Shown in pieces: positions 16,428-24,469 of a stretch of 64,000 nucleotides of DNA. Each line of letters starts with the position of its first letter. Within the stretch, counting starts at the first letter, position 1. Origin of the DNA: Pigmentiphaga litoralis (GTDB lineage: Bacteria > Pseudomonadota > Gammaproteobacteria > Burkholderiales > Burkholderiaceae_B); assembly GCF_014651835.1 (NCBI RefSeq), contig NZ_BMXQ01000001.1, positions 2,308,801 to 2,372,800 of the forward strand, given 5' to 3'. The position numbers and the translations under genes are program-made. Under the pieces are notes generated by a model, which saw only the letters and a list, made by a program, of their open reading frames with translations, made no database searches and was not told the DNA's origin.

Positions 16428-16444
16428 GCGAAGGGCGTGATCTA
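16409..16444. repeat. 18-bp perfect tandem duplication
   Basis: GGCGAAGGGCGTGATCTA is present twice head to tail (16409-16426, 16427-16444), duplicating the stop region of the preceding gene remnant. Confidence 0.9.
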
Positions 16445-16498
16445 GGCGACTCGGTGCGCCTTGAGATTGATTTTCGCTGAACCGACCAGATCGTTAGC

Positions 16499-16819
16499 TC
16501 ACGGCTCCAGGCGCAATGATTTGGCAGCGTACGCTTCGGGCGTGCAGTAAAACGATAGCTGGCATTCCATATCCGGACTATAGGAAACGATGCGATGCCA
16601 TTGCCTGGGTGCGATGAGGGGCGGCGGTTCGGACGGCGTGAAGGTACGCGGCTCGATCTCCAGGCCCTCCGCAGTCATGAACGTAAAAACCAGACTTCCG
16701 TTAAGCACCTTGAGTTGCGCCCAAGTGCCTTCCTGTGTGTTATGCATGCGTTGAAACGCGCTTGGCAACGTTTCCGCGTTCCAAACCGGCATCGTCTTGT
16801 AGCGGACCAAATCATCCAT
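16499..16819 (-). CDS. DUF1971 (TehB N-terminal/YeaR-like) cupin protein
   Basis: A 106-residue single-domain protein. It matches the N-terminal cupin of long-form TehB proteins (Haemophilus type): Y-K-T-M-P-V-W near residue 7, a phenylalanine-histidine-asparagine block near residues 23-28 (F-Q-R-M-H-N-T), E-G-T-W-A-Q-L near residue 30, P-R-Q-W-H-R near residue 91 and a terminal S-F-Y-C. In TehB this domain precedes a tellurite/selenite methyltransferase; here the methyltransferase is absent, so it is a stand-alone small cupin like YeaR. Such proteins are linked to metalloid or nitrate stress, but the function of the lone domain is not established. It lies alone on the minus strand between the tRNA remnants and the LigJ-like gene. 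Confidence 0.75.
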   Translation of the reverse strand: MDDLVRYKTMPVWNAETLPSAFQRMHNTQEGTWAQLKVLNGSLVFTFMTAEGLEIEPRTFTPSEPPPLIAPRQWHRIVSYSPDMECQLSFYCTPEAYAAKSLRLEP

Positions 16820-17027
16820 ACACGTCCTTTAGATAGTTGATGGCTGGCGCTGTTTGGCGTGGCCATTCCGAGCGCCCTCTCGTTTGAACGCTGAATTTCG
16901 GTTTGCTTCAGCTGAAATCACTTTCAACGTATGCCGCCTTGCTTCAGCTAAGTCGCTGCAAGGTTCTTGCAGTTCTGGGGCAACTCGCGCTTGACGCGAT
17001 CGCATGTCTTTCTGAAGGTCATGGGCT

Positions 17028-18116
17028 TTAGCCGAGCCTCCCCTGAGCAACAGCAACTCCATCACTTCTCGGCCCGCGCGCCACATGGGCCTTCAAGCGC
17101 GGGTAAACGCGCAACGCATTGCCTCCTAGCACCTTTGAACGAGCGGGTGGCGGCAGCCAGTCGACAGCGTCGATATACCTTTTCGTGTCGTCGTAGTGAA
17201 ATCCGGTGCGAGGGTCTATACCCTTTACTGCCCCGACGATCTCCGATGCGAACAGCACGTTGTCTTCGGGTACGACTTGAAGCAGCAACTCGATGCCAGG
17301 CTGGTGATAGACGCAGGTATCGAAGAAAACATTGTTCATTAACGTTTCCAGCGGGGGGCGCCCCATGTCCTGCGCCAACCCGCGATAACGTCCCCAGTGA
17401 TAAGGCACGGCGCCGCCCCCGTGCGGGATCACGAACCTCAGTGTCGGAAAGTCCTGGAACAACGCGGAGTCGAGGAACTGCATGAACGCTGTCGTGTCGC
17501 CATTGATGTAATGCGCGCCCGTGAAATGAAAGTTGGGGTTGCATGAACAGCTGGTGTGGATCATGGCGGGGACGTCGAGTTCGACGAGCTTTTCGTATAG
17601 CGGATACCAGTATCGGTCGGTCAGCGGCGGATCGGTCCAATAGCCGTCGGTTGGATCCGGGTTGATGTTGCAGCCAACGAAGCCGAGTTCCTTTACGCAG
17701 CGCACCAGCTCCGGGATGCAATTGGCTGGCGGGACACCCGGCGATTGCGGCAGCTGGCAGACACCCGCGAACCTGCTCGGATACAACGACACCGCGCGGT
17801 GAACGAGGTCGTTGCAATGTCGCGTCCACGCCTCGCTTATCCGGGCATCGCCAACGTGGTGGGCCATCCCCCCGGCCCTGGGCGAAAACAGCGTTAGATC
17901 GACGCCGCGTTCTGCCTGGATCCGCAACTGATGCTTTTCGAGCGACTCGCGTATCTCGTCGTCGCTGACAACCACGCCGGGATCAGCGGGAAGCCGTGCA
18001 GCCGAGCCATCCAACTGGAGCGCGCGCGAGACCGTCAGCGATTCGCGCTGCCATGCCCGAAACGCAGCTAAGGCTTTGGGAGCAGTGGTGTAATGCCCGT
18101 GGCAATCGATGATCAT
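17028..18116 (-). CDS. amidohydrolase-superfamily enzyme, 4-oxalomesaconate hydratase-like
   Basis: A 362-residue protein of the amidohydrolase 2 group. The first residues M-I-I-D-C-H-G-H-Y-T-T-A-P are what I know from LigJ-type 4-oxalomesaconate hydratases; the H-x-H pair would bind metal, with further His in M-I-H-T-S near residue 198 and I-P-H-G-G-G near residue 243. In the protocatechuate 4,5-cleavage and gallate pathways LigJ adds water to 4-oxalomesaconate. The other pathway genes (ligAB, ligC, ligI, ligK) are not in the window. The start at 18116 is chosen because the conserved metal motif begins at once. It lies 61 bp after a Bug gene in the same direction, separated by a hairpin, and may be co-transcribed. 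A gamma-resorcylate decarboxylase-type lyase is an alternative. Confidence 0.7.
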   Translation of the reverse strand: MIIDCHGHYTTAPKALAAFRAWQRESLTVSRALQLDGSAARLPADPGVVVSDDEIRESLEKHQLRIQAERGVDLTLFSPRAGGMAHHVGDARISEAWTRHCNDLVHRAVSLYPSRFAGVCQLPQSPGVPPANCIPELVRCVKELGFVGCNINPDPTDGYWTDPPLTDRYWYPLYEKLVELDVPAMIHTSCSCNPNFHFTGAHYINGDTTAFMQFLDSALFQDFPTLRFVIPHGGGAVPYHWGRYRGLAQDMGRPPLETLMNNVFFDTCVYHQPGIELLLQVVPEDNVLFASEIVGAVKGIDPRTGFHYDDTKRYIDAVDWLPPPARSKVLGGNALRVYPRLKAHVARGPRSDGVAVAQGRLG

Positions 18117-18136
18117 GTCGTACCTTGAAATGTGAG

Positions 18137-18171
18137 CTTCGGCACGCCAGGTCATGCGGGCGTGGCCGAAG
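18137..18171 (-). other. intercistronic hairpin
   Basis: CTTCGGC-ACGCC (18137-18148) pairs with GGCGT-G-GCCGAAG (18159-18171), with one bulged G and a 10-nt loop, in the spacer between the Bug gene and the LigJ-like gene. There is no T-run, so partial attenuation or mRNA processing is more likely than termination. Confidence 0.5.
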
Positions 18172-18177
18172 AGGAAA

Positions 18178-19158
18178 TCAGTCCGTGCTGACGCCGGCTT
18201 TCTTGATCACGTCGGCCCACTTGGCAACCTGCTGCCTGAAGAACGTATCGAACTCCTGCGGCGAACCCCCGCCGATGGTCACGGCCATCTGCTTCAGCTT
18301 TTCCTGGACGCCCCTGTCCTTCAACGCCGTGTTGATCTGTGCATTGAGCGCATTGACTGCCGCATCGGGCGTTTTTTTGGGAACAGCAAAACCCCACCAG
18401 ACCTTGGCTTCAAGCTCGGGATGTCCTAGCTCCTTGGCAGTCGGCACATCCGGCAGTTGCGGCAAGCGCGCGTCACTGTCCACCATCAAGGCGCGCAACT
18501 TGCCGGCCTCGACCTGCGGAACTGCCTCCAGCGGATTGAGCAGCATGAAAGACACTCGTCCGGTGACCAGGTCGAGTTTGGCTGGCGCGCCCCCTTTGTA
18601 AGGAACGTGAACCATGTTGGCGCCACTGGTCAGGCGCAGCAGTTCGGAAGCCAGGTGCGGCGCGCTGCCGCTTCCGGAACTGGCGAACGAGATGCTGCCC
18701 GGTTTGTCCTTGGCAGCTTTGATCAGGCCATCCAGTGTCTTGTGAGGCGAGTCGGCCGCGACCACCAGGATCAACGGCGCGTATCCCACATAGGCAACCG
18801 GTCGTAAATCCGTCAGTTCGTTGAACGTTCGCTTCGGATAGATGGCGGGATTAGTGGCAAGCCCGTTTGCAGCAAGCAAGACGGTGTAGCCGTCGGGAGC
18901 GGACCTGACGACTGCCTCCGTTCCAATGTTGCCATTGGCACCCCCCTTGTTTTCCACGATCACGGACTGACCAGTCTGCGCACTGATGCTTTCCGCGAAT
19001 ATTCGACCCAGTGTGTCCACGGCGCCGCCGGCGGGGAACGGTACGACCAGCGTTATGGGCTTGTCGGGGTATGCAGCCGCATTGGATAGCATGGGCACAA
19101 AGGCCAAGGCCGCAGTGCCTGCAAGAATCCCCAATCGTCGACCTATGCTTTTCTTCAT
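18178..19158 (-). CDS. Bug/TctC family solute receptor
   Basis: A 326-residue receptor with a Sec signal (M-K-K-S-I-G-R-R-L-G, hydrophobic core, then S-N-A-A-A). Family marks are P-I-T-L-V-V-P-F-P-A-G-G-A-V-D, H-V-P-Y-K-G-G and P-D-V-P-T-A-K-E-L-G. The start at 19158 has a GAGGAG site. It lies downstream of a LysR gene on the same strand and upstream of the LigJ-like amidohydrolase, so an aromatic-derived dicarboxylate or related acid is a reasonable ligand guess. Base composition in this stretch is a little more AT-rich than the clusters on either side. No TctA/TctB genes accompany it. Confidence 0.9.
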   Translation of the reverse strand: MKKSIGRRLGILAGTAALAFVPMLSNAAAYPDKPITLVVPFPAGGAVDTLGRIFAESISAQTGQSVIVENKGGANGNIGTEAVVRSAPDGYTVLLAANGLATNPAIYPKRTFNELTDLRPVAYVGYAPLILVVAADSPHKTLDGLIKAAKDKPGSISFASSGSGSAPHLASELLRLTSGANMVHVPYKGGAPAKLDLVTGRVSFMLLNPLEAVPQVEAGKLRALMVDSDARLPQLPDVPTAKELGHPELEAKVWWGFAVPKKTPDAAVNALNAQINTALKDRGVQEKLKQMAVTIGGGSPQEFDTFFRQQVAKWADVIKKAGVSTD

Positions 19159-19290
19159 GGAAGTGTCTCCTCTCGTTCTATTTTTTGCATCGTCACGGCA
19201 GCCACATGTACGCCATGCGATAACGGAGAGCTTAGACCTTGCGCCGACGCACAAGAACTGACATTGCTGCCTAGCTGCTATTCCCACAAA

Positions 19291-20259
19291 TCATAGGTTG
19301 GCACTTCGGGCGAAGGGGTGTGCAACAGGCTCGATTTCTAAGACAGGCACCGTACGATGCTCGCGTTTAGGTAGTGACAACTGCTCGACTAACAGGCCAG
19401 TTGTTTGCTTCACCAGGGTGGTCGTCGGGCGCTCGGACGATGTCGCGATCGCCAGAATGCTGGTCATCTCGGGAGCAACAATTCGCTGAACGCGGAGGTT
19501 TTCCTGAGCGGCACTGATAGCGACGGCGTGACGAGTGACAACCGCGTACCCCTCGTCCTGAGCGACAAGGTTCACGATGGTCGCGACCGCATCGATTTCA
19601 AGGGCGATATGAGGTTTCAGCCGCAAGCCAGCTAGGCGTGTCTCGACCATCATGCGCAGGGGGTGTGGCCGACAGGGCATGATCAGCGGCCGCTCGGCAA
19701 CCTGCATGAGGGAAATGTCCTCACCCTGCGCGGGGTCCGACGGACGCTTGTGGCTCAACAAAAGCAGGTCGTCTTCGCGGATGGGGAACAGGTCCAGATG
19801 TGGGGAATGCACTGGGTCGTGCAGCAACGCAATATCGAGCCGGCCGGACAACAGCCATTCTTGCAGATGGATGGTCAGCCCCTCGGTGATGCACAGGTGC
19901 GCGCGAGGAAAGCGCCGCCGAAACTCCTTCACCAGAGCGACGCTCGAGGTCCTGCCGACTGCATAGGGAAAGCCGATGATTACTCGCCCAAGTGGCGTGC
20001 CGCGCGCATCCTCGACGTCGTGCCGGGCGTTGATGACCTGCATCTGGATGGTTCGTCCGTGGGCAAGCAATCGCTTCCCTGCTTCAGTCAAGCTCACACC
20101 GCGACCATTACGGAGGAACAGGTTCTGACGAAGCGTCACTTCCAGGCGTCTTATCTGCCGGCTGAGAGCGGGCTGGCCAACCCCCAGGACAGCGCTCGCT
20201 TGGGTGAAGCTGCCAAGCTCGGCTACCGAGATGAAGTATTCAAGTTGCCTCAGATCCAT
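19291..20259 (-). CDS. LysR family transcriptional regulator
   Basis: A 322-residue LysR protein. The N-terminal helix-turn-helix begins M-D-L-R-Q-L-E-Y-F and contains Q-A-S-A-V-L-G-V-G-Q-P-A-L-S-R-Q-I-R-R-L-E. The inducer-binding half has the G-x-V-x-I-G-F-P-Y strand near residue 97. The start at 20259 is preferred to the longer frame since LysR proteins begin right at this helix. It diverges from the Bug gene at 20484 and is followed on its own strand by the Bug and LigJ-like genes, so it may activate either. Its ligand is likely a compound taken up or produced by those genes. Confidence 0.9.
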   Translation of the reverse strand: MDLRQLEYFISVAELGSFTQASAVLGVGQPALSRQIRRLEVTLRQNLFLRNGRGVSLTEAGKRLLAHGRTIQMQVINARHDVEDARGTPLGRVIIGFPYAVGRTSSVALVKEFRRRFPRAHLCITEGLTIHLQEWLLSGRLDIALLHDPVHSPHLDLFPIREDDLLLLSHKRPSDPAQGEDISLMQVAERPLIMPCRPHPLRMMVETRLAGLRLKPHIALEIDAVATIVNLVAQDEGYAVVTRHAVAISAAQENLRVQRIVAPEMTSILAIATSSERPTTTLVKQTTGLLVEQLSLPKREHRTVPVLEIEPVAHPFARSANL

Positions 20260-20371
20260 GTCATGCCCCCCTATGGGATATCGAGCCAAGTGGGTGGCGA
20301 CGGAGCACTCGCCCTGAATTTGCGCTGCGTTTCAGAGTGGCCATGAACGAGCGCAAACCCTCATGCGGCGC

Positions 20372-20389
20372 AATTCATATAGATGATAC
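20372..20389. promoter_or_regulatory. second copy of the GntR-type site
   Basis: AATTCATATAGATGATAC matches the reverse strand of the palindrome beside the GntR gene (10845-10862) in 15 of 18 positions, with 13 contiguous (20375-20387). It lies about 95 bp upstream of the Bug start at 20484, in the spacer shared with the divergent LysR gene. Confidence 0.5.
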
Positions 20390-20483
20390 AGTTGACTCGC
20401 TGGTCACAGAATCATACGCCCGACCGTGGCTGTCCGATCGAATCTCCGATCGAGCTCGCATAAGGCGACACCGCGGAGACAAT

Positions 20484-21461
20484 ATGAAAAACGGGTGGAC
20501 TAGCCTCTTGCTTTGCTCGGTATTGATGTGCGCATCCAATGCAGCCCAGGCGCAGGTGTCCTCGTGGCCAATGCGCCCTATCCGGCTCGTCGTCCCATTC
20601 ACTCCTGGCGGCAGCTCTGACATCCTGGGTCGAGCAGTCGCCCAGAAACTCAGTGAATCACTTGGTCAGCCAGTGGTCATCGAGAACGTTGCAGGTGCTG
20701 GAGGTGCGATAGGCACCGACAAGGTCGCGAAGTCGAAGGCGGACGGATACACGCTTCTGATGGGACACATTGGCACGCATGCGGTAAACCCGTTGATCAT
20801 GCCCAAACTTCCCTACGACCCCGTCAATGACTTCGCCGCCGTGGCTTGGGTCGCCAACGTGCCGAACGTCCTTGTGGTCCATCCGTCTGTGCCCGCGCAA
20901 ACCCTCAAGGAGCTTATCGACTATGCCCGCTCCAGACCTGGACAACTCAATTACGGCACAGGAGGGAACGGGAGCGCTGCGCACTTGGCAACCGAATATT
21001 TGAAGATGGTGAGCAAGACATTCATTGTTCACGTGCCCTATCGGGGTGCCGCTCCCGTGATGACAGATCTGGTCGCCGGGCAGATTCAGATGGCGTTCCC
21101 AGGCGTCCCGGTGTCGAACTCGTTTGTCCGTTCAGGTCAGGTCCGTCCCATCGCCGTTTCGAGCAGCAAAAGGCTCCCCGTCCTTCCCAATGTTCCCACC
21201 GTCGCCGAGAGTGGGTTTCCTGGTTTCGAAGCAGACCAGTGGTACGGGATCATGGCACCCGCAGGTACGCCTGTCGATGTAGTGAACTTGCTCAATCAGC
21301 ATATCAATCGAGCGCTAGCTGCGCCCGATCTGCGCGAGCGTTTTGATAGTGAAGGTGCTGTCGCCATGCCCACTACGCCCGAGGCGTTCGCTGGTCACAT
21401 TACCAACGCGCTCCAGCGTTGGCGGCCAGTGGTCGAGGCGGGGAACATGCGACAGCAGTAA
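20484..21461 (+). CDS. Bug/TctC family solute receptor
   Basis: A 325-residue receptor with a Sec signal ending in A-A-Q-A-Q. It has P-I-R-L-V-V-P-F-T-P-G-G-S-S-D-I, H-V-P-Y-R-G-A and P-N-V-P-T-V-A-E-S-G, all typical of the family. The ATG at 20484 is preceded by CGGAG at suitable distance; the frame extends upstream to 20337 without a better site. It is divergent from a LysR gene, the classic regulator/receptor pair. Directly after its stop lies the C-terminal remnant of an amidohydrolase, so its original catabolic partner gene was probably deleted. The spacer to the LysR gene also carries a copy of the GntR-type palindrome. Confidence 0.9.
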   Translation: MKNGWTSLLLCSVLMCASNAAQAQVSSWPMRPIRLVVPFTPGGSSDILGRAVAQKLSESLGQPVVIENVAGAGGAIGTDKVAKSKADGYTLLMGHIGTHAVNPLIMPKLPYDPVNDFAAVAWVANVPNVLVVHPSVPAQTLKELIDYARSRPGQLNYGTGGNGSAAHLATEYLKMVSKTFIVHVPYRGAAPVMTDLVAGQIQMAFPGVPVSNSFVRSGQVRPIAVSSSKRLPVLPNVPTVAESGFPGFEADQWYGIMAPAGTPVDVVNLLNQHINRALAAPDLRERFDSEGAVAMPTTPEAFAGHITNALQRWRPVVEAGNMRQQ

Positions 21462-21489
21462 TTGCAGGCGACCAGCGGCCCTTCCCTTC

Positions 21490-21708
21490 TTCAATCGAGG
21501 CAGTGACGACACGCTCGTCTACGACGGCGACGCGCTCGCCTTTCTCGTCAAGGCCTATGGACCCCAGAGCCTCCTGATCGGAACTGACTACCCCTTTTCT
21601 GTCATGGAGAAGGATCCAATAGGTGCGTTGGCCGCAGGCGTTCCACCCGGCGCGCACTTCGACGCGATCGCTACCGCCAACGCTTGCCGTTTTCTTGCAC
21701 TCGATTAA
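21490..21708 (+). pseudogene. C-terminal remnant of an amidohydrolase (decarboxylase type)
   Basis: The frame ending at 21708 reads D-T-L-V-Y-D-G-D-A-L-A-F-L-V, then L-L-I-G-T-D-Y-P-F, and ends N-A-C-R-F-L-A-L-D. This is the typical last third of aminocarboxymuconate-semialdehyde-decarboxylase-like amidohydrolases, with the metal/catalytic Asp in G-T-D-Y-P. No start or N-terminal metal motif precedes it; the upstream sequence in this frame is the shadow of the Bug gene. It is a relic left after deletion. Confidence 0.75.
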
Positions 21709-21806
21709 CGCCCTGCCGACGGTCGTCGGCCACCAATGACAAGACGGCGATGAACCAACTGCGAGAAATCGATGCAGAAACGCAGCATCCGCCTCTCGCC
21801 CCGCTC

Positions 21807-22565
21807 TCAATCCGCCTTGCGAATTCTGGCCGCCCTTGCCTCGCTAATGCGAGCCTGAATGCCAGCTGCCTGGTGATTCGCGCCGATGTCGCTCACGCCA
21901 GACGCTGAAGCACGCGGCGGGCTGCCATTGGCTTGCACGATGCCTTCGATGCGGCGATCTCGTTGCCCTCCCTGACCAAGCATTGGTGGAGCCGTGCGCT
22001 GTGGGCTAGCGTTGCTCGCGGTTTGCGGAAGCAAGCTGGACACCCGCGAAGCGGGAACGGCCAAGATGCGATCCTTGTACTTAATCAACGCACGTCCATC
22101 CACTGTCTGCTTGCCGGTGAACCCTCGGTAAATCTCTTGCGAGGTGAGCGGTCGTTCTACCCTCGAGAGGCCGTTCGAGCCGACCGGTGCCGTCGGCTGG
22201 CTAACGCCGCGCTGCTGCATCTGCCGCCGCTGCTGCGCTGTCGCTTGTTGCTGCATCATTTGACGCTGTTGTGCTTGCTGCTGTTGTTGCATTTGCTGCC
22301 GCTGCTGTTGCTGCATTTGTTGACGCTGCTGCGCTTGCATCTGCTGGCGCTGTTGATCCTGCATCTGCTGTCGTTGCTGTGCTTGCTGTTGTTGGCGTTG
22401 CATCTCATATTGGCGCTGCTGCTGCTGTTGTTGCTGCTGTTGTTGCTGTTGTTGCTGGCGCTGCCAATTGGACTGTGCTTGCGACGTCTCCGATCGCATC
22501 ATCCCCAGAACGAGTATCCCCACGCTACCCAGAAAAACTGCCTGTGTTAGCTTGATTTTGCGCAT
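21807..22565 (-). CDS. secreted glutamine-rich low-complexity protein
   Basis: A 252-residue protein with an N-terminal hydrophobic signal (about residues 7-23) followed at residues 33-118 by an almost pure Gln/Arg/Met tract with runs of up to 15 Gln. The C-terminal part (about residues 130-252) is ordinary in composition, with S-Q-E-I-Y-R-G-F-T-G-K near residue 145 and D-G-R-A-L-I-K-Y near residue 158; I do not recognise it. The Gln codons are mixed CAG/CAA so the tract is not a simple triplet expansion, but it is prone to slippage. It lies 32 bp downstream of the LprI-domain gene on the same strand, so they are probably one operon. It is likely a periplasmic or surface protein, function unknown. 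Confidence 0.7.
   Translation of the reverse strand: MRKIKLTQAVFLGSVGILVLGMMRSETSQAQSNWQRQQQQQQQQQQQQQQRQYEMQRQQQQAQQRQQMQDQQRQQMQAQQRQQMQQQQRQQMQQQQQAQQRQMMQQQATAQQRRQMQQRGVSQPTAPVGSNGLSRVERPLTSQEIYRGFTGKQTVDGRALIKYKDRILAVPASRVSSLLPQTASNASPQRTAPPMLGQGGQRDRRIEGIVQANGSPPRASASGVSDIGANHQAAGIQARISEARAARIRKAD
22205..22470. repeat. CAG/CAA-type low-complexity repeat
   Basis: Imperfect Gln-codon repeats (seen as CTG/TTG/CGC on the plus strand) with longer-period near-copies encoding Q-Q-R-Q-Q-M units. It lies inside the glutamine-rich gene. Confidence 0.9.
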
Positions 22566-22597
22566 CTCGTTCTCCTTCGCTCATCGGCGAGTCGGAA

Positions 22598-24130
22598 TTA
22601 GAAACCTGATCGACAACTCTGGAACTGCGGAACGTTGCGGTCTATGGTCATGATCGCGACCGCGGCAGACTTGAAGTCCTTGGCGAGCAAGTTGCGATTT
22701 GCTTGCGAAACACGAGCTTTACCGAGCCCTCCGCCAAAACAAAGACAGAAGTCGCGAGGCCCGTACTTGCTTTGCGGCGGATCGCGCATGCAAGCGTTCA
22801 TAAGGGCCCCCTCCGGGGGCAAAGGTGCCTGCTCGTTTCCGACAAAAGCACGCAAGTTCTTCGAGAACTGTTCTAGACCAGGGGTATGGCAAGAATGCCT
22901 TTGGAAAAGCGCTTCGGTGTCCTTCATCGCAACGTCAAAGGCGTCTTCGTTGAGCACATCTCCAGCGGAAGCATGCGCCGCAGCGAATGCACCTGGATCT
23001 TTCATCGCTTGGGATAGTGCGGCCATCGCGCCCAAAAGGCTGGCGCCAACGGTAGCTTGACCGAGACCGAAATGATCAGCGCCAGACTGGGCTTTCAGCC
23101 TCTCAACGTCTTGCTGGGTGAAATGCCCTTCGCACACTGCCCTGATGTTATCGGCGATATTGACCAAGTAATCTTTGACCCACAGCTCATCGAAAACGAT
23201 GGCGTCTAGTTTTTTGCTTTGGATGTTTTCCACGATGTTCGGCATCGCGTAGGGCTTAAGTGCGACCAGGCTGGGCAAAACCGACGATGTATTCGCATCG
23301 CTTGCCTCGGCCTTCGCGAACGCATCAGTCATATCAGCGAAGTCACTCAATACCCTGGCCGCTGGTGTGAACCCCGAAGCCACAGCCTTTTCGTAGAGAC
23401 TATGCGCGAGCACGGGATCAACTTCAATTCCTTGGACGCCGGTAAGGTGCAGGTCTGCAAGGGTCGCTAGTGCCGCACCATGCCCCATTTCGCTTGCGGC
23501 GATGAGTTCATCGATCGCTGGCTCGAATTTTCCAGACTTGAGGTAGGCCCGCGCCAGCTGGAAGCGAAGGCGAGGAGCCAGAGGGTCTTCAAGCACCGCC
23601 CGCTGACAGGCGTTGGCGCTCGCCGCAGCGTCCAGTTGGGCGTCAGTAACGCCCTGGGTAAACGCTTCTGGATCGTCAGGGTGCGCAGCAAGCCTGTCGC
23701 AGGCTTGGATCCCCTGTAGGGTTCCGATGGGCTTCGAGCCCTGGCGTGGCACAGAGGCGGCCGGCGCCTGTGCCAGGGAGGTTGCGGGAACGCTTGACGG
23801 GGTACCTGCCGGACGACGCACAGTCGCCAAGGCAGCAATGCGTGCGCGATGGGCTTCGACTAAGCACATCGCGGTCTGACACCGATTACGCTGTCGGATC
23901 CAGGCGCGCTGATCCGCGCGCAGTTGGTCCGCATCGCCTGTAGCTATAGCCGCTCTGTACGCATCGGCCATCTGCGCATCTAGTGCTGACAGTTCAGGAG
24001 AGAGGCAAATGGTCTTCTCAGTGACCGTTCTCGCCTGCGCGCAATCGAAGCTTGCAGCAAACGACGGCTCGCCAGGCCATACAAAGTGAAGAAGTAGCGC
24101 AAGCACCATGCTTTGGACCGAGTTCTTCAT
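22598..24130 (-). CDS. secreted protein with LprI/DUF1311 domain and Sel1-like repeats
   Basis: A 510-residue protein with a Sec signal (residues 1-26, ending P-S-F-A-A). Residues about 28-95 form an LprI-type domain: F-D-C-A-Q-A-R-T-V-T-E-K-T-I-C, L-D-A-Q-M-A-D-A-Y and R-N-R-C-Q-T-A-M-C-L, a four-Cys pattern of lysozyme-inhibitor-like proteins. A proline-rich linker follows, then TPR/Sel1-like helices (about residues 185-270; A-R-A-Y-L-K-S-G-K and L-A-D-L-H-L-T-G). The C-terminal half is unidentified and ends with a Cys-rich stretch (D-F-C-L-C-F-G-G-G). It has a GGAGG site upstream of the ATG. The glutamine-rich gene follows at 32 bp. A periplasmic envelope-related role is likely but not shown. 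Confidence 0.75.
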   Translation of the reverse strand: MKNSVQSMVLALLLHFVWPGEPSFAASFDCAQARTVTEKTICLSPELSALDAQMADAYRAAIATGDADQLRADQRAWIRQRNRCQTAMCLVEAHRARIAALATVRRPAGTPSSVPATSLAQAPAASVPRQGSKPIGTLQGIQACDRLAAHPDDPEAFTQGVTDAQLDAAASANACQRAVLEDPLAPRLRFQLARAYLKSGKFEPAIDELIAASEMGHGAALATLADLHLTGVQGIEVDPVLAHSLYEKAVASGFTPAARVLSDFADMTDAFAKAEASDANTSSVLPSLVALKPYAMPNIVENIQSKKLDAIVFDELWVKDYLVNIADNIRAVCEGHFTQQDVERLKAQSGADHFGLGQATVGASLLGAMAALSQAMKDPGAFAAAHASAGDVLNEDAFDVAMKDTEALFQRHSCHTPGLEQFSKNLRAFVGNEQAPLPPEGALMNACMRDPPQSKYGPRDFCLCFGGGLGKARVSQANRNLLAKDFKSAAVAIMTIDRNVPQFQSCRSGF

Positions 24131-24313
24131 CGTCTGCCTCCAACCGCGCTGCTTTGGTGTCGATCGCGGGGCGCGTCCACTGCGGCGGCTATGAAGCGGA
24201 GCGCGACGATCCCCGTCGCGAACTCACGCCACTTTAAATTGCCGCCGAATTGCGATTAATACGCTTTCACAGAAAGGCGTCAATCATCCGTTCGAATCAC
24301 CCCGCATCTGGCG
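24131..24313. other. intergenic stretch, no gene seen
   Basis: Probably holds the promoter of the leftward LprI-domain gene. I see no open frame with protein character and no clear operator here. Confidence 0.5.
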
Positions 24314-24469
24314 TCGAGCACTGACTTGACGCGGACTTACGCCGTCAAAACAATGAACATGCAGACTATTGCTGAGTCTGTCGAGTCCGACGATTTGATT
24401 GCGTTTCTCAGGTCGTTGAACGTCGACTATGCGCAAGGTTTCGCATTGCACAGGCCCGCGCCGATCTAG
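24314..24469 (+). pseudogene. remnant of an EAL-domain phosphodiesterase
   Basis: The frame running D-L-T-R-T-Y-A-V-K-T-M-N-M-Q, then T-I-A-E-S-V-E-S near 24374-24397 and V-D-Y-A-Q-G-F-A-L-H-R-P-A-P at 24422-24463, ends at TAG 24467-24469. These are the last two conserved blocks of EAL cyclic-di-GMP phosphodiesterases (family form: T-I-A-E-x-V-E-x ... V-D-Y-x-Q-G-Y-x-x-x-x-P). The E-A-L and D-D-F-G-T-G blocks are missing and the helix before T-I-A-E is shortened, so it is a dead fragment. Confidence 0.72.

Noticed and set aside
16829-17086. 85-codon minus-strand frame between the DUF1971 cupin and the LigJ-like gene
   Set aside because: No ribosome site and no protein character, and it overlaps the end of the LigJ-like gene in another frame.
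21714-21735. GCCGAC-GGTC-GTCGGC stem considered as a terminator
   Set aside because: Only six base pairs and no T-run on either strand.
22205-22470. Repeat block considered as a CRISPR or satellite array
   Set aside because: The period is three bases and the repeats encode glutamine in frame; there are no spacers.
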